A stretch of 31,054 nucleotides of DNA. Origin: Sulfuritalea sp. Its GTDB lineage: Bacteria; Pseudomonadota; Gammaproteobacteria; Burkholderiales; Rhodocyclaceae. The notes under the pieces were generated by a model that had not been told where the DNA came from, did no database searches, and was given only the letters and a program-made list of their open reading frames with translations. Below, one piece after another: positions 9,955 to 18,330 of the stretch (position 1 is the first letter of the stretch; each line of letters opens with the position of its first letter). The DNA lies in assembly GCA_016708585.1 (NCBI GenBank), contig JADJFK010000032.1, forward strand, positions 1 through 31,054, written 5' to 3'. The translations under genes were made by a program, and so were the position numbers.

Positions 9955-11059
9955 TGCTGCAGCAGTTCCTGTACCGCGTCTGGCGGCGTCTGGTCGAGCA
10001 TGTTGATGGGCCACTGCTGATGATCGCGAGTTTGCTGATGGCGGCTGGCCTGGCGACCGTTCACAGCGCCACCTATGACACCAACGATCGCCTGGTTGGC
10101 GCAGACCTGAACATGGCGGTCGGGCTCTGCGCGATGTGGACGGTAGCGCAGTTGCCACCGCAGAAGCTGATGCGTTTCGCCGTCCGCTCTATGTTGTCGG
10201 CGTGCTCCTCTTGATCCTGGTGTTTTTCTTCGGGATCAAGGTCAACGGCGCCAGGCGCTGGTTGTCGCTCGGCTTTACCCGCATTCAGCCCTCCGAACTG
10301 CTGAAGATCGCCGTGCCGCTGATGCTGGCCTGGTACTTCCACAGGCACGAAGCTGGCCTCAAAGTTCGTCACTACGTGGTCGCCTGTCTGCTGCTGCTGG
10401 TACCGTTTGCGCTGATCGCCAAGCAGCCGGACCTGGGAACGGCCATTCTCGTCGGCGCTGCAGGGTTCTACGTGCTTTTCTTTGCCGGTCTGCCCTGGAA
10501 GGTGATCGTTGGCCTGTTTGCCGTTGCGGCCGGCGCTGCGCCTTTTGTCTGGACCATGCTGCACGATTACCAACGCAAACGCATCCTGACTCTGATCGAC
10601 CCGACGAGCGATCCGCTTGGTGCGGGATACCACATCATCCAGGCGACCATTGCCATCGGCTCCGGCGGCACCTTCGGCAAGGGCTGGCTGGGTGGTACGC
10701 AGACCCACCTGGAGTTCATTCCCGAACGCCACACGGACTTCATCTTCGCCGTCTTCGCCGAGGAGCGCGGGCCTGATCGGCAACGCGATTCTGCTATTGC
10801 TCTACCTTGCCTGATTGGGCGAGGGCTGATGATTGCCACCAACGCCTCGACGCTCTTCGCCCGCTTGATGGCTGGCTCGATCACCCTGAGCCTGTTCACC
10901 TATGTCTTCGTAAACATTGGCATGGTCAGCGGGATCCTGCCGGTGGTCGGCGTGCCCCTGCCCTTCATGAGTTATGGCGGAACGGCGCTGGTGACGCTGT
11001 CGATCGGCATCGGCATCCTGATGAGTATCCAAACGCACCGAATGCTGATCGTCAAATGA
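9954..11059 (+). CDS. rodA: Peptidoglycan glycosyltransferase RodA (frameshifted)
   Basis: SEDS-family polytopic membrane glycosyltransferase that polymerises lipid II with PBP2. Diagnostic stretches are FGIKVNGARRWLSLGFTRIQ, PSELLKIAVPLMLAWYFH, AKQPDLGTAILVGAAGFY, THLEFIPERHTDFIFAVFAEE and VGVPLPFMSYGGTALV. Frame changes lie near 10185 (one C missing; expected AVPLYVVGVLL) and as a compensating pair near 10770 (extra G) and 10812 (missing C), between which GLIGNAILLLLYLA is read in another frame. With these corrected the length is about 368 residues, normal for RodA. The ATG overlaps the mrdA stop by one base (TGATG), and the stop overlaps the likely rlpA ATG, so the genes are translationally coupled. 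Confidence 0.95.
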
Positions 11060-12134
11060 AGCGCGCGAAATTTAAATGGGCAAGGCGCATGCCGCCATCA
11101 GCGTTTGTGCCTGCTGGTCCTGCCGGCGCTGCTCGTCGCTTGCGGAGGGCAGCCATCGCGGCTGCCGGAGGCCACTGCCCGTAGTGCCGAGCCGGCAAAG
11201 ACGTCTGGCAAGACGGCCAGGAAGTCGTCCGTCGTGCAGAAGCGGGGAGGCGCCTATTACAAGGACGATGGCCCAGGTGACGAGATTCCCGACAATCTCG
11301 ATGATATTCCCGACGCGCAGCCGCGACTCGAACCACTGCATCGCTTTGCCAATCGGCCTTATGTCGTCCTCGGCAAGGCCTATGAGCCTCACGCCAGCCT
11401 CAGACCCTATCAGGAGCGTGGCGTGGCGAGCTGGTACGGCAAGAAGTTTCACGGGCAGAAGACCTCGATCGGTGAGCCCTACGACATGTTCTCGATGACT
11501 GCTGCCCACCCGACGCTGGCGATTCCCTCCTACGTCCGGGTGACCAGTGTAGGCAACGGCAAGTCCGTCGTCGTGCGCGTGACCGATCGCGGTCCCTTCC
11601 ACGCCGATCGCGTCATCGACCTCTCCTACGCGGCGGCTCACCGCCTGGGCTACGTGGACAACGGCAGCACTCTGGTTGAGGTCGAATCGATTCTACCCGA
11701 GGGCGCGACGACGATGAGCTACGCGCAGGTGATGCCGGCGCCACGCTCCGCGCGCCCGGTCGGCGCCCTGGCGGAGCGCGACGAGATTGAACTGCTGGCG
11801 GCGAAGCTCGGGCTGAACACCGGTTCGGCACCATCGCTGGTCGCGGAAGCGACGCTGCCAGTTTCGCCACGCCTCGCCTCGACGAGGTCGACCGGCGAGC
11901 GGTGGCGGTGTTTTCCCGCAGTTGGACGCTTTCGCCAGCGCCGATAACGCCGAAACGCTGCGCTCACACCTGCAGCGCGAACTCGACTGGCTTAGCGACG
12001 GAATCCAGATCGCTGCCGGTGGCGGCATGCACCGCGTCCACCTTGGCCCCTATCCGAGCCGTGCCGATGCCGAGAAGGTCGCCGAGAGGATTCGTCTGGC
12101 CTTGGGGTACAAACCCACTTTCGTGGCCCGCTGA
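11056..12134 (+). CDS. rlpA: Septal ring lytic transglycosylase RlpA lipoprotein (frameshifted)
   Basis: Outer-membrane lipoprotein, expected to cleave denuded glycan strands at the septum. An ATG at 11056 overlaps the rodA stop (ATGA). After a frame change near 11075-11105 the signal peptide LCLLVLPALLVACGG shows a lipobox with Cys. The double-psi beta-barrel domain holds GVASWYGKKFHGQKTSIGE, YDMFSMTAAHPTLAIPS, VVVRVTDRGPFHADRVIDLS and AHRLGYV. A second frame change near 11900 leads into the SPOR domain (LRSHLQRELDWLSDGIQIAA, MHRVHLGPYPSRADAEKVAE), which binds septal glycan, ending at 12134. It is the last gene of the mre operon. No clear terminator follows. Confidence 0.93.
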
Positions 12135-12214
12135 TCAGGCGTTAGCGCGACCGCGTCCGGTCCGTGTCAAGAGCGAACCGTGCCTGGCCGGTACTGAGCC
12201 CTTGACCGAAGACG

Positions 12215-13257
12215 TCAGGGGTTCGGGCATTCCCGGATCACCGGGTCTCCCCGCTGGCCGCACGGGGTCGCGATGCCGGCATGGGGATGGGGCGTGCCGT
12301 CGTCGTCGATCTCCGCAGCAAGCGTATCCCAGGCCAACAGGCCACGCTTGTCGAGGTCAGGGCGCAGCAGCCAGCCGCTGCGGCCGGCGGCGTAGTCAAA
12401 GCCGTCGAAGAAAGTTGCCCAGGCTATAGACGATCAGCTTTCCCTGATGATACTCGACGCCCTGCGTCACATGCGGATGCCCGCCGACTACCAGATCGGC
12501 GCCGGCGTCGATCATCAATCGGGCCAGCTGTCGTTGGCGCTCGCTCGGCTGCAGCTCGCGCTCCCAGCCCCAGTGCATGAACGGAATCACCAGGTCGGCT
12601 CCGGCCGTCCGCGCCGCGCGGATGTCGGCGACAACCTGACTGTCCTCGCTCCAGGCGATCCCTGCCCATTCGGCGCCGGCTTCGAAAGAGCGCGGCTTGA
12701 ACTCGTTGTACGCTAGTACGGCAATGAGCAGGCCGCCGCGGGCTATCCATAGCGGGCGATGCGCCTCGGCAAGCTGGCGCCCGCCGCCAAAGGTGGCAAT
12801 TCCCTGGTCGGCGAGCAGGCCGAGCGTTTCGAGGAACGCAGCCTGGCCATAATCACCGGAATGATTGTTGGCCACACCGAGCGCATTGAATCTGCCGGCC
12901 AGCAGCGGCAACACGCGCGGGTGTGCCCGGAAGCTGACGATCTTGTTCTCCAGAGGCTCACCCACGGTCGCGACCGGACATTCGAGGTTGCCAATGGTGT
13001 AGTCGGCATCCTTCAGCAGGCTTGCAAAGGAGGCGAGCTTGCCTGGACGATCGGTACCGGTCCGCTGTCGCGGTCGGTGAAGACGTAGAGCTTGATGGCC
13101 GCCAGTTCCCGCGGCTCGTTCTGGAATACCATGCGGAACAGGAAGTAGGATCCGATCGCCTGCACGGGTACGGCGTAGGGTGAACTGAAGTCTCGGCGCG
13201 CACGGAAAGGGCGAGCAGCAGGGTGGTGGCCAGCAGGCACGGGTGGAGTTTTGGCAT
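12215..13257 (-). CDS. CapA-family (PGA_cap) metallophosphatase-like protein (frameshifted)
   Basis: CapA-like proteins belong to a calcineurin-type fold family linked to capsule or poly-gamma-glutamate synthesis; the substrate here is unknown. The start at 13257 gives a signal peptide (MPKLHPCLLATTLLLALSVRA). After frame changes near 13170 and 13040 come LLKDADYTIGNLECPVATVG, LGVANNHSGDYGQAAFLET, VIPFMHWGWERELQPSE and DLVVGGHPHVTQGVEYHQGK. A frame change near 12408 turns GNFL into a premature end; corrected, it continues with FDYAAGRSGWLLRPDLDKRG and ends at the stop 12215-12217. The ~60 residues between signal peptide and NLECP (including SYFLFRMVFQNEPRELAAI) do not look like the usual GDVM entry of this family. 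It is convergent with rlpA across 80 bp. Confidence 0.8.
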
Positions 13258-13520
13258 GCAGGAAGGCAGTGACGGGTGACGCGACACGATCGGAAGACGC
13301 TTGGCAGCAGCGGCAGATACCACGTGGCGGGGAAGTATCCGCCCGCCAGCGGACATTGTCCACAGTGGATTGTCTTTTCGATGGCGGCCCTGGCCTGCTA
13401 TATTGGCGCCGGCCGAAACCGCGGCTCCGGGGCAGGAATACGGGTGGCTTTGCTTCAAGACTACCACTTCGGACAGCGCGCTGTCGCGACCCGATGAGCA
13501 CCCCTTTGAGAAGCGAGAAC

Positions 13521-13973
13521 ATGAGCCTTGCCAATACCATGCACGAGTTGCTGCAGCCTTTGCTGGCAGCCCAGAGGTACGCTGTGCTGGCCACTGACCA
13601 CGGCGGGCAGCCCTATACCAGCCTGATGGCTTTTGCCGCCAGCGAGGATCTGCAGGACTTGACGCTGGTCACCGAACGGGCTACCCAAAAGTACGCCAAC
13701 CTCACCGCCAATAGCCGTGTGGCGGTGTTCATCGACAACCGGGAGAACGTCGGGGCGGATACCCACGAGGCGGTGGCGGTCACCGCCATCGGCGCCGCGC
13801 AGGAGGTGACCGGCGACGACTGCACGCGGCTGCGTGCCGCCTATATCTTGCGTCACCCCTACCTGGCGGAATTCGCGAGTTCGCCCTCATGCGCCATCGT
13901 ACGCGTCAGCGTGAAGTCCTACGTCGTCGTCAGGCGCTTCGAGGAAGTGCTGGAGTGGCGTCTTGGCGAGTAG
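13521..13973 (+). CDS. Pyridoxamine 5'-phosphate oxidase-like FMN-binding protein
   Basis: Short split-barrel flavin-binding protein of the PNPOx-like superfamily; the substrate is unknown. The 150 residues from ATG 13521 include MHELLQPLLAAQRYAVLATD, GGQPYTSLMAFAASEDLQD, a phosphate-contact type segment TERATQKYANLTANSRVAVF, and a C-terminal VRVSVKSYVVVRRFEEVLEW. An in-frame ATG at 13494 would add nine residues. A GAGAAG tract at 13508-13513 serves the 13521 start. The upstream extension of the frame to 13251 is antisense to capA and not counted. No frameshift is seen. It is divergent from capA, and the gap carries the promoters. Confidence 0.8.
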   Translation: MSLANTMHELLQPLLAAQRYAVLATDHGGQPYTSLMAFAASEDLQDLTLVTERATQKYANLTANSRVAVFIDNRENVGADTHEAVAVTAIGAAQEVTGDDCTRLRAAYILRHPYLAEFASSPSCAIVRVSVKSYVVVRRFEEVLEWRLGE

Positions 13974-14045
13974 GGAGCCCGGGTCATTGGCGCTTTTCCT
14001 TTCAACGTTGCCCACCGGCGGCCCCGGATCGCCGAGCGGCCGCTG

Positions 14046-14726
14046 ATGAACAACCCGCGCTCACCGATGCTGGTCATTTTCGACTGCGACGGCGTGCTCG
14101 TCGATAGCGAGCCGATCGCCAGTCGCGTCCTGGCTGAAGCCCTGACCGAGATCGGTTTTCCCCTGACGCCACAGCAGGCGATCGACCGCTACACCGGCAT
14201 CAGCCTGCCTGCGGTGTTGTCACTGGTCGAGGCCGAGTGGGCGCGCGCCTTGCCGGCCGATTTCGTCACGCATCTCGGTGCGCGCGATCGCGCCGCCTTT
14301 CGCGCCGAGTTGCAGCCGGTGGGCGGGGTCGCGGCTATGCTCGCCCGGTTGTCCTTGCCACGCTGCGTGGCCTCTTCGGGGGCGCTGGAAAAGATTCGCA
14401 GCAACCTCGAACTCACCGGCCTGTTGCAGTACTTCGAGCCGAACCTGTTCAGTGCCGAGATGGTCGCGCGCGGCAAACCGGCGCCAGATTTGTTCCTGCT
14501 CGCCGCCGCCACGCTGGCTTCACCGCCCGAGCGCTGCCTGGTGATCGAGGACAGCGTCGCGGGCATCGAGGCCGCATGCGCGGCAGGCAGAGTCTTCGGC
14601 TTCTGCGGCGCCGGCCATGCGCGCCCAGGCTCGGCCGAGGCTCTGCGCGCTGCCGGCGCCACGCAGGTCTTCAGCCGCATGCAGGAACTGTCGCGGCTGC
14701 TCGCCGGGCCGGCTACGAGGCGCTGA
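14046..14726 (+). CDS. HAD-superfamily hydrolase, beta-phosphoglucomutase/phosphoglycolate type
   Basis: Cytoplasmic HAD subfamily IA phosphatase or mutase of 226 residues, complete. Motif I VIFDCDGVLVDSEPIA (nucleophile Asp, general acid Asp) is at residues 10-25. Motif II is the Ser in RCVASSGALEKI, motif III the Lys in ARGKPAPDLFLLA, and motif IV VIEDSVAGIEAACAAG binds Mg. The helical cap carries the segment YTGISLPAVLSLVEAEW. The substrate cannot be told from sequence; sugar phosphates or phosphoglycolate are typical for the subfamily. It starts 72 bp after the FMN-binding protein, same strand. There are no frameshifts. Confidence 0.9.
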   Translation: MNNPRSPMLVIFDCDGVLVDSEPIASRVLAEALTEIGFPLTPQQAIDRYTGISLPAVLSLVEAEWARALPADFVTHLGARDRAAFRAELQPVGGVAAMLARLSLPRCVASSGALEKIRSNLELTGLLQYFEPNLFSAEMVARGKPAPDLFLLAAATLASPPERCLVIEDSVAGIEAACAAGRVFGFCGAGHARPGSAEALRAAGATQVFSRMQELSRLLAGPATRR

Positions 14727-14825
14727 GCGAACGGCTTGACAGGAACTTCCCGTAGACCCGATGCCGGCGGTTGGCGCCAGGGTCGTTCAAGTGAGCTGCG
14801 GGCGGGGCGGGTTGCCTGAGCGCGG

Positions 14826-15623
14826 CTACGGTTGCCGCTCGATCCAGCCAGCGATTCTTTCCGCGGCGGCCTGCCAGTGGGCGTCGAGCATCAGGGTGTG
14901 CCCGGCAGCCGGAATCACCGCCACTTCAGCCTGCCAGCGCGCGGCGGTAAAGCCCAGCACGGCAGGTGAGAACACCGCGTCTGCATTGCCGCCGACGATC
15001 AGGACCGGCAGCTTCGGCCGTGGTCTGCCGATACGCATGGCCAGCAGCGACAGATCCAGGAGCGCGCGGCGCGATTCGACCTGGAACAGGGGAGCGAAGC
15101 GGAGCAGATCCGCGGTGCTGGTCTCGGCCGAGTAGTATAACGTCGCGAATCGTCTGCATCGTCTCCGCGCGTACTCACCGCGGGTGGCGCGGGCCTGCTG
15201 GTCGAAGAAAGCAGGCTCGGTGAAGGCGATTTTCATGGTGGCGCCCAGGATTCCGGTCGGTGGTACCGGGGCCATCAGGACGGCGGCAACCGCCTGGTTG
15301 TGCTCGAGAAAGCGTTCGACGACCACCGTGCCCATCGAGTGGCCGATCAGGATCGGCGGCCGATCCAGTTCTGCCGCCACCTGAGCCAGATCTTCGGCGT
15401 AGTCGTCAAGCCCGAAAGAGTCGAGCCGCTCGCGGCCTTCGCTGCTGCCATGGCCGGCAAGGTCCAGCGCGTGGCAGTCGAAGCCGCGGTCGCTGAACCA
15501 GGGCAGGAAGTAAGCGTCCCAGCACGCCGCCGTGGCGTAGCCGCCATGGACAAAGACGAGCGGGGGAAAACGCTTCCGGCCGGCCGCGGCGCGGTGAATT
15601 GTGTGGATGCGTCGAAGTTTCAT
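14826..15623 (-). CDS. Alpha/beta-fold hydrolase (lysophospholipase-like)
   Basis: Serine hydrolase of unknown substrate, about 265 residues from ATG 15623. The oxyanion/HG segment is PPLVFVHGGYATAACWDAYF, the nucleophile elbow is LIGHSMGTVVVE, the acid is Asp in GGNADAVFSP, and the catalytic His is in PAAGHTLMLDAHW. The fold order and length fit the Hydrolase_4 or alpha/beta-1 group. The frame extends to 15674 but MKLRR at 15623 is the sensible start. Near 15130-15175 the residues EYARRRCRRFATLYY look out of frame; the alternative frame reads ETMQTIRDV, so a small compensating indel pair is possible. It is convergent with the HAD gene. Confidence 0.85.
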   Translation of the reverse strand: MKLRRIHTIHRAAAGRKRFPPLVFVHGGYATAACWDAYFLPWFSDRGFDCHALDLAGHGSSEGRERLDSFGLDDYAEDLAQVAAELDRPPILIGHSMGTVVVERFLEHNQAVAAVLMAPVPPTGILGATMKIAFTEPAFFDQQARATRGEYARRRCRRFATLYYSAETSTADLLRFAPLFQVESRRALLDLSLLAMRIGRPRPKLPVLIVGGNADAVFSPAVLGFTAARWQAEVAVIPAAGHTLMLDAHWQAAAERIAGWIERQP

Positions 15624-15791
15624 GGTCTTTGGACAGGTGGCATGGCACGGCCCGGCCCGCTGACCGGCAGCCAAGTTTTCAGGATTGGTACAAGGCTGCA
15701 GTATCGCAGGGTCTTGCCGAAGCTGGCAATCGCAGTCGACCTGTCGGCGACTGCATTGTCTTCACGGTGCATAGCGTATCGGTTTCTGGGT

Positions 15792-15848
15792 TAGAATCAG
15801 GGTCGGCTAGCCAAGCGGCAAGCGATCCACGCGGTTCGATTCCGGAGG
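15792..15848 (+). other. tRNA-like relic (D-arm and T-arm remnants)
   Basis: A -10-like TAGAAT at 15792-15797 is followed by a D-arm-like AGCCAAGCGGCAAGC (15809-15823) and, a few bases later, a T-arm-like CGGTTCGATTCCG (15831-15843). Anticodon arm and matching acceptor stem are missing, and only three T-stem pairs can form. It looks like a collapsed tRNA with a Gln-like D-arm, or chance similarity. It overlaps the leader of the following small gene. Confidence 0.3.
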
Positions 15849-15853
15849 AAGCG

Positions 15854-16039
15854 ATGCAATTACAACCATTCGATCTGAATGACATCAGCCATGAACCTTC
15901 CGATGAGCAACTCGACGACCTGATGGAAGCCGTTGCCGCAGAAGCGCGTAGACACGGTCAGGCGGCACGCGCGCAACTGATGGTTCGTCTGCGGGCCGAG
16001 ATCACGGCGATCAAGCCGCCCTGCCGACGTGAGGCATGA
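15854..16039 (+). CDS. Small acidic protein, putative antitoxin partner of zeta-like kinase
   Basis: 61 residues; no family recognised. The ATG at 15854 has a strong ribosome site GGAGGA at 15844-15849. The N-terminal half is acidic (FDLNDISHEPSDEQLDDLME) and the C-terminal half basic and helical (AAEARRHGQAARAQLMVRLR). The stop overlaps the next ATG by four bases (ATGA, 16036-16039), the arrangement usual for toxin-antitoxin pairs, and the neighbour is a zeta-toxin-like P-loop kinase. The antitoxin role is inferred from this context only. It does not obviously resemble the epsilon antitoxin. Confidence 0.65.
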   Translation: MQLQPFDLNDISHEPSDEQLDDLMEAVAAEARRHGQAARAQLMVRLRAEITAIKPPCRREA

Positions 16040-16691
16040 ATGACGGGGCAAGACCCCGGCTGATCATCGTTGCCGGCCCCAACGGCTCTGGCAAGACTTC
16101 GATCACCCAGCAGCTGCTGATGCACGAGTGGATGGGTGGCTGCGTTTACGTCAATCCCGACTTCATTGCGCGCGACGACTTCGGCGACTGGAACTCGCCA
16201 CAGGCGGTCATTCAGGCGGCCGAGCGGGCAACGGAGATCCGTGAACACTGCCTCGAACACGGGCGCAGCCTGGCCTTCGAAACTGTCCTCTCGGCTCCGG
16301 ACAAGCTTGACTTCATCCGCCGGGCGCGCGAAGCCGGCTTCTTCATTCGCCTGTTCTTCGTCGGCACCGACGACCCTTCGATAAATGCCAAGCGTGTTGC
16401 CATGCGGGTGATGGAGGGTGGGCACGACGTCCCGATTCCCAAGATCATTGCCCGCTACACCCGGTCCCTGGCGTACTGCTACTTTGTCGCCTGGCTGGCC
16501 GACCGCACGTACCTCTACGACAATTCGGTCGATGACAGCCGCGCCAGGCTGCTGTTCCGTGCATCGGAAGGCCGGCTCGTCAAGACCTATGGCGAGATCA
16601 ATCCGTGGGCCAGGAGATCGCGCAAAGGCTGCTGCCGGTCTTGTCGGATGACACGCCACCGTCGCCAGCAGTTGCGTCTGGCCTTGCCTGA
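16036..16691 (+). CDS. Zeta-toxin-like P-loop kinase (one frameshift)
   Basis: Resembles the zeta toxin / UDP-N-acetylglucosamine kinase group, whose studied members phosphorylate UDP-GlcNAc and block wall synthesis; activity here is not shown. The Walker A is IIVAGPNGSGKTSITQQLL (residues ~9-27). Then follow VYVNPDFIARDDFGDW with the candidate catalytic Asp, SLAFETVLSAPDKLDFIRR, FFIRLFFVGTDDPSINAKRV and YFVAWLADRTYLYDNSVDD. The frame changes near 16610 (one C missing in GGGCCAGG). Corrected, the tail reads EIAQRLLPVLSDDTPPSPAV and stops at 16689-16691. The uncorrected frame runs into the next element to 16755. It is overlapped by the upstream small gene. Confidence 0.85.
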
Positions 16692-16701
16692 ACCTCCTAA
16701 G

Positions 16702-16714
16702 CCGGCGAAGCCGG
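16702..16714 (+). repeat. REP-like hairpin at 5' end of copy A
   Basis: CCGGC-GAA-GCCGG is a perfect 5-bp stem with a 3-nt loop, six bases inside the unit boundary. The same hairpin in reverse sits at 23628-23640 in copy B, and related ones are at 19693-19711 and 23716-23733. Confidence 0.65.
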
Positions 16715-16767
16715 AACCAAACAGGTCAGGTTTTGGTCATAGCCTTAGCGGGTAAGCGGAGGCGACC

Positions 16768-18262
16768 ATGACACAGATGCTGACGGATCGATATCACGAG
16801 CGGCTTGCGGGCACGTTGTCCTGCTATGACCGGATCGTGATTACGGGGACGTTGCCGGCGCGTGCTACGCGGCGGGGATGACGAGTTTCTCAATGCCAAG
16901 CACATTCGAATTTTTGACTATCCGCGCTTCGCCGAGCCGCGCGTGACCGCATTCGTGAAGCCGCACAGGCGCTGGCGATCGCCCAGGGGCGCGAATCGAG
17001 CATGTTGCCAAGGCGCACATCCGCAAGGAAGATCTGGTTGCCGCGGTGCTCAAGGACCGTGGGGATCATCCGGGATTGGTGCATGTGCTCTCGCCATGGA
17101 AGCCTGCGACGCCTACGAACCCTGGCACGACAAGCAAAGTCACCAAACCTTTCTGCGCCACACCTCGGGCAAATGCCTGCACTACTATTTCTACTGGATG
17201 GACGAGGTTCTCGGACTCATCTACCTGCGCGTGCCGACGTGGAGCCCATTCCGGCTGCAGTTCTACTGCAATGGCCACAGTTGGTTGGCACACTCGCTGA
17301 CGACGGCAGGTATCGACTACGCGATGGCGGACAATGCCTTCATCCGTATCGACGACTGGGGGCGGGCTCAACCTCGCGGACGCCTTCTCGCCGGACACGC
17401 TGCATGCCCTTCTCGACCGCTACGCCGAGCAGTGCTGCCCGATCCTTGACGTCTTCGGACAGTCCTATCACTGAGCCTGATGCAGGTCGAGTATCGACCG
17501 ATCTGGTGTTCCGCTCCGATACGATCCTGAAGTCGCTCTACGAGGAACCTCCCGGCAGGCGATCTTCTCGGTCAAGGCAGAGCAGGTCGCCAACTTCCTG
17601 GGCAAGAAGATCCACTGACTGGCGCAGGAACTCGGCAGCCGCTTCACGACGCGCATCGAGGGCACTTGCATCAAGCACCATTTTGGCAAAGTATCGGTCA
17701 AGATGTACGACAAGTTCAACCGCGTGCTGCGTCTGGAGACCACGACCAACAACGTTTCCTTCTTCAAGCACCACCGAAAGGTGGAACATCGGGATGGTCA
17801 CGAGTCGCGCGAGATCACCCCTCCGAAAGACCATCTACAGCCTCATCGATTTGCGCGAGATCCTGCTCGGCGTAATCGCCGCTATCTCGAATATCTCTCC
17901 GCACTGGACGATTCTCCGCCGGCGATCGCAACCTGCATCGACGACCAGCCCCAAAATCGTCAATGGCCATCGCCTCAAGGGCTTCAACCGACGCCACTCA
18001 GCAGGCCCCTGCTGCGCGCGCTTCGGCGTCCCGAATTCAACATCCGTGGTATCCGCCTTGCCGACCTCGCCCCCTTCTTGCGCCAGATTTCCTGGCCAGC
18101 ATCACCCGCCAGCTTTGGCGCCTGCGCCAGTTCGGTCTCATCAAGAAGGTCGTTCATGGCTATCGCTATTACCTTACCCGCCTTGGCCGATCTACCATCG
18201 CCGCCGCTTGTCGAATCACTGAACAAAGCATTGTCCCGGCTCTTGCCCATGCTACCCCATGA
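16768..18262 (+). pseudogene. Decayed copy A of uncharacterised ~505-aa protein
   Basis: Homologue of the open gene at 22056-23573, broken by many indels and internal stops. The start MTQMLTDRYHERLAGTLSCY is intact with GGAGG upstream. Recognisable stretches in different frames are HTSGKCLHYYFYWMDEVLG, RVPTWSPFRLQFYCNGHSW, AGIDYAMADNAFIRIDDW, VSVKMYDKFNRVLRLETTT and, at the end, VVHGYRYYLTRLGRSTIAA. One lost base at about 17474 (TCACTGAGCC against TCACTGGAGCC in copy B) makes a stop, and another stop lies near 17616. It keeps the motif NGHSW that copy B has lost. Differences from B are too many to be sequencing error alone, so I call this a pseudogene. No known domain is recognised. Confidence 0.8.
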
Positions 18263-18330
18263 CAAAATCTGCTCAGGAAATGTAAAGACCTGAGTCAAGA
18301 GACAAGAAACAGAACGAGTTCAGATTGTTT

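Larger units (their letters stand above)
16696..18303 (+). mobile_element. Copy A of an uncharacterised ~1.6-kb repeated unit
   Basis: Similarity to copy B (22013-23646, opposite strand) is not limited to the gene. At the 5' side it begins at CCTAAG (16696) and covers a hairpin and ~70 bp of leader. At the 3' side it continues past the stop through GACAAAATCTGCTCAG and GACCTGAGTCA to AAGAGAC (ends 18303). Beyond these points the flanks differ. This is the behaviour of a mobile or duplicated unit. I see no long terminal inverted repeats and cannot define a target duplication. Confidence 0.65.

Noticed and set aside
9034..10158. 374-codon minus-strand frame over mrdA/rodA
   Set aside because: Antisense shadow of two recognised cell-wall genes; no ribosome site or known motif.
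16731..16755. Zeta-like kinase extending to 16755
   Set aside because: After a homopolymer slip near 16610 the tail becomes Arg/Pro-rich and enters copy A; the corrected frame stops sensibly at 16691, before the unit border.
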